Assembly (NCBI GenBank): GCA_019428955.1
Contig: JAHYJF010000006.1
Location: 1 to 30,866 of the forward strand
DNA: 30,866 bases
Source: Burkholderiaceae bacterium
GTDB lineage: Bacteria > Pseudomonadota > Gammaproteobacteria > Burkholderiales > Burkholderiaceae_E
Direction of reading: 5' to 3'
Part shown: in pieces, positions 1 through 7,191 of the stretch
Position numbering within the stretch: the stretch's first letter is position 1
Layout: every line of letters starts with the position of its first letter
Position numbers and translations under genes: made by a program
Notes under the pieces: generated by a model
The model's input: the letters and a program-made list of their open reading frames with translations, nothing else
Database searches by the model: none
Told to the model about the DNA's origin: nothing

Positions 1-1077
1 CTCGGAGATCGGCTGATCGTGGGCAATCACCAGGACGTCGGGCAGGAAGGCTTCCCGCAGCTTGGGGTTCTCGCTGGCGCGCGCCGCGGCCTTGAGCGAA
101 TCCACCGACACTACCCCCATGAGGTGCTGTTCCGCGTTGACCACATAGCCGAACTCGCGGTCGTGGCTGCGCAGTCGTTCCAGCGTGCTGCGCACACCCA
201 TGCCGGCATGGTCGATGATGTTGATCTGCGTACGCCGCGCGATGTCGGCGGCCGACAGGACGGTGCTTGGATCGACTCCGCGGAAGAAGGACTTCACGTA
301 ATCATCGGCTGGGTTGCGCAGAATTTCCTCGGCAGTGCCCACCTGCACCACGTTGCCGCCCTCCATGATGGCGATGCGGTCGCCGATGCGAATGGCTTCG
401 TCCAGATCGTGGGAGATGAAGATGATCGTGCGCTTCTTGCCCGCCTGCAGTTTCACGAGTTCGTCCTGCATTTCGGTGCGGATCAGCGGGTCGAGCGCAG
501 AGAACGGCTCGTCCATCAGCAACACCGATGGGTCGTTCGCCAGGGCGCGCGCCAAACCGACGCGCTGCTGCATGCCGCCAGATAGCTCGTCGGGGTAGCT
601 CGCGGCCCACTGTGTGAGGCCGACCTGTTCCAGCGCACCCAGCGCGCGCTGGGTGCGCTCGCTGGTTGACACGCCCGCGAGCATCAACCCAAAGGCGGTG
701 TTTTCTAGCACGCTGAGGTGCGGCATCAGCGCAAACGACTGGAACACCATGCACATGTTCTTGCGGCGGAATTCGCGCAACGCGCTTTCCGACAAGCCGG
801 CAATGTCCTGTCCGTCGACGATCACGCTGCCGGCGGTGGGCTTGATCAAGCGGTTCAGCAGCCGTACCAGCGTTGACTTGCCCGATCCGGACAGGCCCAT
901 GATCACGAAGATCTCGCCTTCGTTGACCTCGAAGGAGGCATTGTTCACCCCCAGCGTGTTGCCGGTGCGCTTGAAGATCTCGGTCTTGTCGAGCCCCTGG
1001 GCGACCAGTTTCATGGCCGCGTGAGGCTGATCCCCGAAGACCTTGTAGAGGTTCTTTACAATGAGTTTTGCTGGCAT
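1..1077 (-). CDS. proV: Glycine betaine/proline ABC transporter ATP-binding protein, partial (C-terminus off the left edge)
   Basis: This is the ATPase that energises uptake of compatible solutes such as glycine betaine or proline across the inner membrane. About 359 residues are in the window, and the frame is open to base 1. Seen directly: the N-terminal IVKNLYKVFG block, Walker A GLSGSGKST at residues 61-69, the ABC signature LSGGMQQRVGLARAL, Walker B VLLMDEPFSALD, then the H-loop SHDLDEA. After this comes a C-terminal segment (GYVVNAEQHLMGVVSVDSL) that looks like the CBS tandem of ProV/OpuAA, a domain known to sense ionic strength. I chose the ATG at 1077 because the conserved KNLYKVFG block lies upstream of the next internal ATG at 1015. 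No clear ribosome site precedes it. The permease and binding protein (proW, proX) are expected downstream, outside the window. Confidence 0.93.
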   Translation of the reverse strand, partial: MPAKLIVKNLYKVFGDQPHAAMKLVAQGLDKTEIFKRTGNTLGVNNASFEVNEGEIFVIMGLSGSGKSTLVRLLNRLIKPTAGSVIVDGQDIAGLSESALREFRRKNMCMVFQSFALMPHLSVLENTAFGLMLAGVSTSERTQRALGALEQVGLTQWAASYPDELSGGMQQRVGLARALANDPSVLLMDEPFSALDPLIRTEMQDELVKLQAGKKRTIIFISHDLDEAIRIGDRIAIMEGGNVVQVGTAEEILRNPADDYVKSFFRGVDPSTVLSAADIARRTQINIIDHAGMGVRSTLERLRSHDREFGYVVNAEQHLMGVVSVDSLKAAARASENPKLREAFLPDVLVIAHDQPISE

Positions 1078-1264
1078 TGGTCGTGCGCTGACGCTACAAA
1101 CCGCTGCCCGGAGCGTTACTGCAGCAGGGAGGCAAAACCGACACCCGAAACCGCGTGCATGGGGTCATGCAGGGAATCCGGTTGCGCGCAATGGCGTGCC
1201 GGTCAGACAGCAAGCAACAGCTGCGCCGAATTGCGCAGATCTGAAGCGTCAGCTAATTGATTAA

Positions 1265-1280
1265 AGAAGGAATTATACCA
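1265..1280 (-). promoter_or_regulatory. Candidate extended -10 promoter for proV
   Basis: On the minus strand the sequence TGGTATAAT (1280-1272) is a perfect extended -10 element (TGnTATAAT) in otherwise GC-rich DNA. At 17-bp spacing the -35 position reads CGTGCC, which is poor, but extended -10 promoters can work without a good -35. Transcription would start near 1265 and leave a leader of about 190 nt before the proV ATG at 1077. No other gene lies in the 1078-1340 interval. Confidence 0.42.
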
Positions 1281-1340
1281 TCCGTGCCCGCGGCGGCACG
1301 TCGCGCTTCAGTTGCGACAGCCCGCAGTGGCGCCAGCCGC

Positions 1341-2336
1341 TCAGTCGTAGCTCAGCTCGCGGACCTTGCCGCGAAAGACCCGATAGGCGAATACTGTGTA
1401 GCCGATGAGAATCGGCATCACGACCAGCGCGCCGACCAGCACCAAGCGCAGCGACGAGGGGTGTGCCGCCGCCTGCCAGATGGTCAGGCGATCGATGACG
1501 ACGAACGGGAAGATGCTGTACGCCAGCCCGATGAAGGCCAGCACGAAGATCGTGACGCTGCCCGTAAACGGCTTCCAGTCGGCCAGCGATTCGTTGCGCT
1601 GTAGTTCCCCGATGCTGCGCCAGACCCAGATGCCGCCGGCGATGCACCCCAGCGGCAGCGGTGTCAGCAGCAAGGCGTTGGGGAAGCTGAACCAGCGCTC
1701 GCGCACGGTTTCACTCACCAGCGGGGTGGCGGCGCTGATCAGCATTACGCCCAGGGCTACCCACAACATTCCCCATCTCGCCCAGGCGAAGGACTTGCGC
1801 TGGAGTTCGCCCTCGGTACGCAGGATTAGCCAGGCGGCGCCGAGCAGCACGTAGCCGCCGCACAGGGCCGCCCCGGTCAGGCTGGCGAACAGGAAATACC
1901 CGAAACCGCGTTCGAAGCCGGTGATGTAGCGCCCGAGCATGAAGCCCTGCGCGAACGAAGCGATGAACGATCCGCCCCAGAACAGCCAGTTCCATAGTTC
2001 GCGGTGCCAGCCATTGGCCTTGACGCGGAACTCGAAGGCCACGCCGCGCAGCATCAGGCCGATCAGCATCGCTGCCACCGGCAGGTAGAGCGCGCCGAGC
2101 ACGATGCCGTGGGCGACCGGGAAGGCCACCAGCAGGATTCCCACTCCCAGCACCAGCCAGGTCTCGTTGGCATCCCAGAACGGGCCGATCGAGGCCACCA
2201 TCAGGCCCTGTTCGTGGGCGTTGCCCGCCGGCATCAGCATCCCAACCCCAAGGTCATAGCCGTCGAGCAGCACGTACATCAATACCGCGAGCCCCATCAG
2301 CGCGGCGAATATCAGCGGCAGGTCGAGAGCCATCAT
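1341..2336 (-). CDS. cydB: Cytochrome bd-type ubiquinol oxidase subunit II (CioB/CydB)
   Basis: This is the second subunit of cytochrome bd quinol oxidase, an inner-membrane terminal oxidase that reduces oxygen to water without pumping protons. The 331-residue product is hydrophobic throughout, with about eight membrane segments. It carries the family block GPFWDANETWLVLGVG near residues 51-66 and a GYDLGVGMLMP segment near the N-terminus, both typical of CydB. Its length (331 against about 380 for E. coli CydB) fits the shorter CioB type. It starts with ATGATG at 2336; the cydA stop overlaps the start as ATGA, and AAGGAG lies about eight bases upstream inside the end of cydA, so the two are probably translationally coupled. 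I see no small CydX-type subunit reading frame after it. Confidence 0.95.
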   Translation of the reverse strand: MMALDLPLIFAALMGLAVLMYVLLDGYDLGVGMLMPAGNAHEQGLMVASIGPFWDANETWLVLGVGILLVAFPVAHGIVLGALYLPVAAMLIGLMLRGVAFEFRVKANGWHRELWNWLFWGGSFIASFAQGFMLGRYITGFERGFGYFLFASLTGAALCGGYVLLGAAWLILRTEGELQRKSFAWARWGMLWVALGVMLISAATPLVSETVRERWFSFPNALLLTPLPLGCIAGGIWVWRSIGELQRNESLADWKPFTGSVTIFVLAFIGLAYSIFPFVVIDRLTIWQAAAHPSSLRLVLVGALVVMPILIGYTVFAYRVFRGKVRELSYD

Positions 2337-3655
2337 CGGTGCATCTCCTTGCTCGGTGCGCCCTGGCCGGCGAGGTGGGTGACCACTACTATATAAGCGA
2401 TCAGCATCCCGGCGTAGGTGAACCCGTAGGCTCCCAGGGTCGCGCCGATCTGGCCTTCGCTGACCGTGCCGACGGCGTCGGCGGTGCGCAGCAGCCCGCT
2501 GACCAGCCAGGGTTGGCGGCCGATTTCAGTGACGATCCAGCCGGCCAGAGTGGCCGCCCAGCCCGAGAACGTGAACGCGGTGAAGGTCCAGAGCAGCCAG
2601 CGCGGCAGCGCACCCTTGCGGCGCAGGTGCCAGGCGCCGAGCCAGGCCAGCGCGACCATCGCCATGCCGACCACGAGCATCACCCGGAACGCGAAGAACA
2701 CCGGCGCGACCGGCGGAGCGTCGGGCGCGAAATGGTCTATGCCCTTGACCTCGCCGTCGAGGTCGTGGGTCAGGATCAGGCTGGCAACGCGGGGGATCTG
2801 GAGCGCGAAATCGTTGCGCTGTTCGCGCTCGTTGGGAATCCCGAAGAGTACCAGCGGCGCTCCTTTCTCGGTATGCCAGAGCGCTTCCATCGCCGCGATC
2901 TTGGCCGGCTGGTGCTCGAGCGTATTGAGCCCGTGCAGGTCGCCGACCACCACCTGCAGCGGCGCCGCCACCGCGGCCACCACCACGGCGGTACGCAGGG
3001 CGCGCATTGCCACTTCGTCAGTGGCGCTGCGCAGCAGCCGCCACGCCGAGAGGCCGGCGATCACGAACGCCGCGGTGAGCGTCGACGAGAGCAACACGTG
3101 GGTCAGGCGGTAGGGCATCGATGGCGAGAAGATCACCGCGAGCCAGTCTCCGGCGATGAATTGCCCGTCGGCGATGATTTGGCCGGTGGGGGTCTGCATC
3201 CAGGAATTGAGCGCGATGATCCAGAAGGCCGACAGCGTGGTGCCGATCGCCACCATCAGAGTGGCGAACAGGTGCACCCGAGTCGACACCCGCTTCATGC
3301 CAAAGAGCATCACCCCCAGGAAGGTCGCCTCGAGGAAGAACGCCACCAACACCTCGTAGGCCAGCAGCGGCCCGGCGATGTTGCCGACCGTGCCCATGAA
3401 GCCCGGCCAGTTGGTGCCGAACTGGAACGACATGGTGATGCCGGTGACCACGCCCATCGCGAAGGTGAGCGCGAAGATCTTGACCCACTGCCGGTAGGCG
3501 TCCATCCAGTGCGCCTCGCCGCTGCCGGCGTGGCGCAGGCGAAAGTAGAGCAGGAACCAGCCGAGCGCGATCGTCAGCGTCGGGAACAGGATGTGGAACC
3601 CGATGTTGAGCCCGAACTGGATTCGGGACAGCATCAGTGGGTCGGCGGCGTCCAC
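2333..3655 (-). CDS. cydA: Cytochrome bd-type ubiquinol oxidase subunit I (CioA/CydA, short Q-loop)
   Basis: This is the heme-bearing and quinol-oxidising subunit of cytochrome bd oxidase. The 440-residue protein keeps SRIQFGLNIGFHILFP, with His21 as the expected heme b595 ligand, LLAYEVLVAFFLEATFLGV (conserved Glu residues), and the quinol-site block PAKIAAMEALWHTEKGAP. GRQPWLVSGLLRTADAV lies near the C-terminus. The segment between the quinol block and the next membrane helix is short, unlike the long insertion of E. coli CydA; this is the CIO, or short Q-loop, type. The start is a GTG at 3655 whose G is also the last base of the upstream gene's TAG stop. An internal ATG at 3634 (MLSRIQF) is possible, but it would remove residues that are usual at this N-terminus. 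Confidence 0.95.
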   Translation of the reverse strand: MDAADPLMLSRIQFGLNIGFHILFPTLTIALGWFLLYFRLRHAGSGEAHWMDAYRQWVKIFALTFAMGVVTGITMSFQFGTNWPGFMGTVGNIAGPLLAYEVLVAFFLEATFLGVMLFGMKRVSTRVHLFATLMVAIGTTLSAFWIIALNSWMQTPTGQIIADGQFIAGDWLAVIFSPSMPYRLTHVLLSSTLTAAFVIAGLSAWRLLRSATDEVAMRALRTAVVVAAVAAPLQVVVGDLHGLNTLEHQPAKIAAMEALWHTEKGAPLVLFGIPNEREQRNDFALQIPRVASLILTHDLDGEVKGIDHFAPDAPPVAPVFFAFRVMLVVGMAMVALAWLGAWHLRRKGALPRWLLWTFTAFTFSGWAATLAGWIVTEIGRQPWLVSGLLRTADAVGTVSEGQIGATLGAYGFTYAGMLIAYIVVVTHLAGQGAPSKEMHR

Positions 3656-5112
3656 TATTGACCGACCATCGAGTTGAAGGTCACGATCGCCGCGTCGACC
3701 GCGTCGATCTGGCCCTGCACGCCGGTCCAGTAGGTTTCGTCATACCACTGGGCTTCGAGTTCTTCGAGCGTGCGGCCCTGCTGCTCGACCCAGGTGTAGT
3801 ACTTGAGGTTGTGGATGCGTCGCCGGTCGTGGTAGCTCAGCTCGGCAATGTTGTCGGTGCCCTGCTTGAGCATCGAACCGTGGTGGGCGACAGCCGCGTC
3901 GACCGTGGTCAGCTCGCCGTGGGCCTCGCGCAGTTCTTCGATCCTGCTGCCGTACATCTCCATCGAGTCGGTGCCCACGGTGAGCACCACGTCGCTGGCG
4001 GCCATCTCGTAGTACTTGGCGAGTTTCACCGCGGAGAGCACGTTGGCTACTCCCGAGATGCCCAGCAGCGGCAGCTGTTCGATCAGGTCTGCCGCAATGC
4101 CGATCGAGCGCAGGTAGTCCTGTCCGGCCGGCTCGTTGTAGAGCCGGATCAGCGCCATCGGATCGTTGTCGTCGATGGCGGTCACGAAGTCGGTGTTCTT
4201 GACGTTGTGCACCCACGGCACGTGCTTGTCGCCGATGCCCTCAATGCGATGGGCGCCGAAGCCGTTGTTGAGCAGCGTCGGGCACTGCAACGCCTCGCTG
4301 GCGACGATCTTGCTCGTGGGGAAGCGCTGCTTGAGGTAGTCCCCGGCGCCGATCGTGCCGGCCGACCCGGTGGTCACGGCCAGGCCACGGAAGCGGTCGC
4401 CTTCGCCCATCACCTGGCCGAGCGCATCCTCCATGGCGCGACCGGTCACGGCGTAGTGCCAGAGGTAGTTCCCCATCTCCTCGAACTGGTTGAAGATCAC
4501 CAGGTCCTGGCCCGAGCTGCGCAGTTCCCAGCACTTGTCGAAGATTTCCTTGACGTTGCTCTCCGAGCCGGGCGTCCTGATCACTTCGCCGGCCACCTTG
4601 GAGAGCCAGTCGAAGCGCTCGCGGCTCATGCCCTCCGGGAGGATCGCGATCGATTCGCACCCCAGCAGGTGCGAGTCATACGCCCCTCCGCGGCAATAGT
4701 TGCCGGTCGACGGCCACACCGCCTTCTGGGTGGTCGGGTCGAACTGCCCGGTGACCAACCGCGGCGCGAGGCAGCCGAAAGCGGCGCCGACCTTGTGGGC
4801 CCCGGTCGGGAACCATTTGCCCACCAGCACCGCGATGCGCGCCTGCACTCCGGTCAGCTCGGGCGGCAGCACCAACACGTTGACGTCGCCGAACCCGCCG
4901 CCCTCGGCGACCGGCTGGTTGCGCCAGCTGATCCGAAAGAGGTTGAGCGGATTGAGGTCCCAGAGGCCGACGTCGGCCAGCTGGGCGACGATCGCAGCCG
5001 GGATCAGTGACGGGTCCTGCATCTGGCGCAGGGTGGGGACCACGATGCCGCGCGCGCGCGCCTGGCGTACGGCCCCGGCGAGGCCCTTCTCGTTGATGCT
5101 CAGGTCGATCAT
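3655..5112 (-). CDS. Fold-type II pyridoxal-phosphate-dependent enzyme, substrate unknown
   Basis: This 485-residue cytoplasmic enzyme belongs to the tryptophan synthase beta/threonine synthase/cysteine synthase fold. Seen: the PLP lysine motif PTGAHKVGAAFG with Lys107, the substrate loop WPSTGNYCRGGAYDSH at residues 133-148, and a glycine-rich phosphate-binding loop TTGSAGTIGAG at residues 247-257. These resemble proteins annotated as 'PLP-dependent protein subunit beta' and the OrtB-like lyase branch, but I cannot assign a substrate. The start is ATG 5112 (MIDLSINEKGLAG) with GGAG six bases upstream; an upstream TTG at 5157 in the same frame is less likely. The stop TAG shares its last base with the cydA start, so this gene heads an apparent operon with the bd oxidase. 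A second fold-II enzyme, threonine synthase, follows on the same strand side, interrupted by a toxin-antitoxin unit. Confidence 0.85.
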   Translation of the reverse strand: MIDLSINEKGLAGAVRQARARGIVVPTLRQMQDPSLIPAAIVAQLADVGLWDLNPLNLFRISWRNQPVAEGGGFGDVNVLVLPPELTGVQARIAVLVGKWFPTGAHKVGAAFGCLAPRLVTGQFDPTTQKAVWPSTGNYCRGGAYDSHLLGCESIAILPEGMSRERFDWLSKVAGEVIRTPGSESNVKEIFDKCWELRSSGQDLVIFNQFEEMGNYLWHYAVTGRAMEDALGQVMGEGDRFRGLAVTTGSAGTIGAGDYLKQRFPTSKIVASEALQCPTLLNNGFGAHRIEGIGDKHVPWVHNVKNTDFVTAIDDNDPMALIRLYNEPAGQDYLRSIGIAADLIEQLPLLGISGVANVLSAVKLAKYYEMAASDVVLTVGTDSMEMYGSRIEELREAHGELTTVDAAVAHHGSMLKQGTDNIAELSYHDRRRIHNLKYYTWVEQQGRTLEELEAQWYDETYWTGVQGQIDAVDAAIVTFNSMVGQ

Positions 5113-5434
5113 GAAGACTCCGGCTTGAATAGGGGAAAGGGGGCCGCCCCTCTCCAAAATGGATTGGGGCGTATTGCGCCCCTAATTTCGCATTTTACTC
5201 GCGTAGCGCCAATCGATTCGAAGAGCAACGTCTCCCATAGGATGTGCCGGGCGCCATCTGATGACACTTCTGCCATAGGTGGATGAGCATGGTTCGTGCG
5301 ATGGAGCTCAAATGGAGAGCGCCTCGCAAGCCATGAGACGCTGTAGGTCAACAAGCAGGACCGGTTCGATCTCGTCGCCCCCATATCCGAGGATGCCGAC
5401 GAATGGGCATGATCGACAGGCAATACTACCGAAT
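5113..5434. other. Non-coding interval upstream of the PLP-cydAB operon
   Basis: About 320 bases hold no convincing gene. They contain the GGGGCG/CGCCCC hairpin and GC-rich runs just before the PLP enzyme start. The promoter of the minus-strand operon must lie here, but I see no clear -35/-10 pair. A minus-strand frame ending at 5308 reads GDEIEPVLLVDLQRLMA, which faintly resembles the end of a CheW-like domain and may be a gene remnant; the support is weak. Confidence 0.35.
5166..5182. repeat. Short inverted repeat (GGGGCG / CGCCCC hairpin)
   Basis: A perfect 6-bp GC stem with a 5-base TATTG loop lies between the PLP enzyme gene and the toxin-antitoxin unit. It is in the leader of the minus-strand operon, about 55-70 bases upstream of the ATG. 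It is not followed by a T-run on either strand, so I do not call it a terminator. Confidence 0.4.
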
Positions 5435-5457
5435 ATACAAAAATCTGTATAATAACG
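5425..5457 (+). promoter_or_regulatory. Promoter and inverted-repeat operator of the HigBA-like unit
   Basis: A consensus -10 TATAAT sits at 5448-5453, only four bases before the ATG at 5458. The predicted transcript would therefore start at or next to the start codon and be leaderless, in keeping with the lack of any ribosome site. An inverted repeat, ATACA (5435-5439) and TGTAT (5446-5450), overlaps the -10 and is where the antitoxin would be expected to bind for autorepression. The -35 is weak. The stretch is markedly AT-rich against its surroundings. Confidence 0.6.
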
Positions 5458-5598
5458 ATGTCTCGGAACAAACCAGTGGAATTCTCCGGGAGCGCGCTCG
5501 ACGACCTGCGCGACTTTCCGACATCCGCGCGTCGCGAGGCTGATCTCGATCTGGCCTCCGTGCGATACCGCGATGTGTTGAAGGGGATCAAGCGATGA
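5458..5598 (+). pseudogene. HigB/RelE-type (phage Gp49-like) toxin, internally deleted remnant
   Basis: This 46-residue reading frame joins the two ends of a HigB-like mRNA-interferase toxin. Residues 1-28 (NKPVEFSGSALDDLRDFP, then TSARREA) match the usual N-terminus of the Gp49/HigB family as I know it. Residues 29-46 (DLDLASVRYRDVLKGIKR) match the usual C-terminal helix. The central sheet, normally about 60-65 residues that include the catalytic basic residues, is missing, and the junction near base 5541 keeps the frame. The stop overlaps the antitoxin ATG (ATGA), so the ordinary toxin-then-antitoxin order and coupling are kept. The product should not be an active nuclease. A small real protein in its own right is possible but less likely. 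Confidence 0.72.
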
Positions 5599-5876
5599 AC
5601 AGAAGAAGATTCTCCAGCGTGTGGGATGCGATCGAGGACACGCCGGAACAAGCGAGAAACATGAAGCTTCGGGCGGGCTTGATGATCGCATTAAGAGAGC
5701 ATATTAACCACGCCGGTCTGACGCAGTCGCAGGCCGCCGAAGTGTTCGGCGTCACGCAGCCGCGTGTCTCGGATATGGTGCGTGGCAAGATCAACCTGTT
5801 CGGCTTGGACGCGCTAGTAAACATGGCAACTGCAGCCGGAATGCGCGTCGAACTTCGCTTATTGGAAGTTGCCTAG
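5595..5876 (+). CDS. XRE-family HigA-like antitoxin / transcriptional regulator
   Basis: A 93-residue DNA-binding protein with a helix-turn-helix at about residues 38-65 (GLTQSQAAEVFGVTQPRVSDM, shown in part: LTQSQAAEVFGVTQPRVSD), followed by the short C-terminal strand MRVELRLLEV typical of HTH antitoxins paired with Gp49-type toxins. Its partner directly upstream is a collapsed toxin, while this gene looks intact. It would bind the ATACA/TGTAT repeat upstream and repress its own promoter. Its last 18 bases overlap the end of the convergent threonine synthase gene. Confidence 0.88.
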   Translation: MNRRRFSSVWDAIEDTPEQARNMKLRAGLMIALREHINHAGLTQSQAAEVFGVTQPRVSDMVRGKINLFGLDALVNMATAAGMRVELRLLEVA

Positions 5877-7160
5877 CGACGCGCGCTTCTCCGCTCCGGG
5901 TCGCCGGACCGCCATCACCGCCCGCAGCGCGTCGATGTCGGGTGCCACCGTCAACGGTTCGGGGCCGCTCGCCGCGACCGCCCTGCGGGCGCTGGCGACG
6001 TCCTTGAGTCCGCTGCCGGTGCTGACCACGACCACCCGCTCGGCGCCGCTCACCAGTCCGCGTTCGGCGGCTTTGATACAGCCGGCCCACGCCGCCGCTG
6101 CCGCCGGCTCGGCGAAAACTCCCGAGCCGCGCGCCAGCGCCGGGATCGCGGCGAGGATCTCGTCGTCGGACACGCCGATAAATGCGCCCCCGGTGTCGCG
6201 CACCGCGGCCATGGCCTTGATCCGATCGCGCGGCAGCCCGGCGCTGATCGAGTCGGCGATGGTTTCCGCCGGGGCCGGGGCCTTGGTCAGAACGTCCTCA
6301 CCGCTCTCCCAGGCCTGCAGCAGGAAGGAGCTGCCCAGGGCCTGCACACCGTAGAGCCGCGGAATGTGATCGATCCAGCCCAGTTCCAGGAGGTCGCGGA
6401 AGCCCTTGTGCAGTCCGCCGATGATGCAGCCGTCGCCCACCCCGACAAAGACCGCGTCGGGTGCGTTCCAGCGCAGTTGCTCACAGATCTCGTAGCTGGC
6501 GGTCTTCTTGCCTTCAGTCATATAGGGGTTGAAGGCCGTGTTGCGGTTGTACCAGCCGTATTCGGCGGCGGCCTGGAGGCAGAGTTCGAAGGCCTGGTCG
6601 TAACTGCCTTGCACCAGCACCACTCGCGAGCCGTAGGCCAGCAGCTGGGCGATCTTGGCCGGGGCTGCGGCCGCGGGCACGAAGATCACGTTCTCCTGGG
6701 CGACGCTCGCGCACAGCCCGGCGAGCGCCGCGGCGGCGTTCCCCGTGCTAGCGGTGGTGATCACCGCGGCGCCCTGCGCCTGTGCCCTGACGAGAGCGAT
6801 CGCGCTGGCGCGATCCTTGAATGACGCGCTCGGTTCGCGACCTTCATCCTTGACCCAGAGCTGGCTCAGCCCGATTGCGGCGGCGAGCCGGGGCGCGGCG
6901 TAGAGCGGGGTGCCACCGACCGTGAGCGCTGGCACCGGGGAGTCCGGCGCCACCGGCAGCAGCGGCTTGTAGCGCCAGATCGTCGGGTCCGAATTGCGCG
7001 CCAGCGTCGCCGGCGAAATCCGCTTGCCGATCAGGTCGTAGTCGTAGCCAACGTCGAGGATGCCCTCGTTGCCGTGGTCCGGGCAGACGTAGGCCACCGC
7101 CTCGGGGTCGTGGGTGCGACCGCACACCAGGCAGGTCAGGTGCAGCACGTGGTCCATCAT
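5859..7160 (-). CDS. thrC: Threonine synthase-family PLP enzyme
   Basis: This enzyme is expected to convert O-phosphohomoserine to threonine in the cytoplasm. The 433-residue protein has an N-terminal zinc-ribbon-like segment (Cys10, Cys13, Cys26: CLVCGRTH, VCPDHGNEG), the PLP lysine motif PSASFKDRA with Lys115, the TASTGNAAAAL loop and a VSTGSGLKD phosphate-binding loop near the C-terminus. These fit the zinc-ribbon threonine synthases of bacteria and archaea. Starts at 7160 and 7157 (ATGATG) are both possible. Some homologues in this family act on other substrates, and the neighbouring fold-II enzyme leaves open a shared, non-biosynthetic role. The 3' end overlaps the antitoxin gene by 18 bases. 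Confidence 0.82.
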   Translation of the reverse strand: MMDHVLHLTCLVCGRTHDPEAVAYVCPDHGNEGILDVGYDYDLIGKRISPATLARNSDPTIWRYKPLLPVAPDSPVPALTVGGTPLYAAPRLAAAIGLSQLWVKDEGREPSASFKDRASAIALVRAQAQGAAVITTASTGNAAAALAGLCASVAQENVIFVPAAAAPAKIAQLLAYGSRVVLVQGSYDQAFELCLQAAAEYGWYNRNTAFNPYMTEGKKTASYEICEQLRWNAPDAVFVGVGDGCIIGGLHKGFRDLLELGWIDHIPRLYGVQALGSSFLLQAWESGEDVLTKAPAPAETIADSISAGLPRDRIKAMAAVRDTGGAFIGVSDDEILAAIPALARGSGVFAEPAAAAAWAGCIKAAERGLVSGAERVVVVSTGSGLKDVASARRAVAASGPEPLTVAPDIDALRAVMAVRRPGAEKRASLGNFQ

Positions 7161-7191
7161 TGCGCTCTAGTGGCGGTCGGGATGAGGGAGC

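Noticed and set aside
1257..1341. Small CydX-like subunit gene downstream of cydB
   Set aside because: No short frame with a start codon, ribosome site and a single hydrophobic helix is visible in this interval.
2339..3661. Long open frame on the plus strand opposite cydA
   Set aside because: Its translation is rich in Arg, His, Gln and Glu with no recognisable domain, as expected from the antisense of a GC-rich gene. The cydA frame carries all family motifs.
3637..5010. 457-codon plus-strand open frame opposite the PLP enzyme gene
   Set aside because: Low-complexity His/Val/Arg-rich antisense shadow. The opposite strand has clear PLP motifs and a ribosome site.
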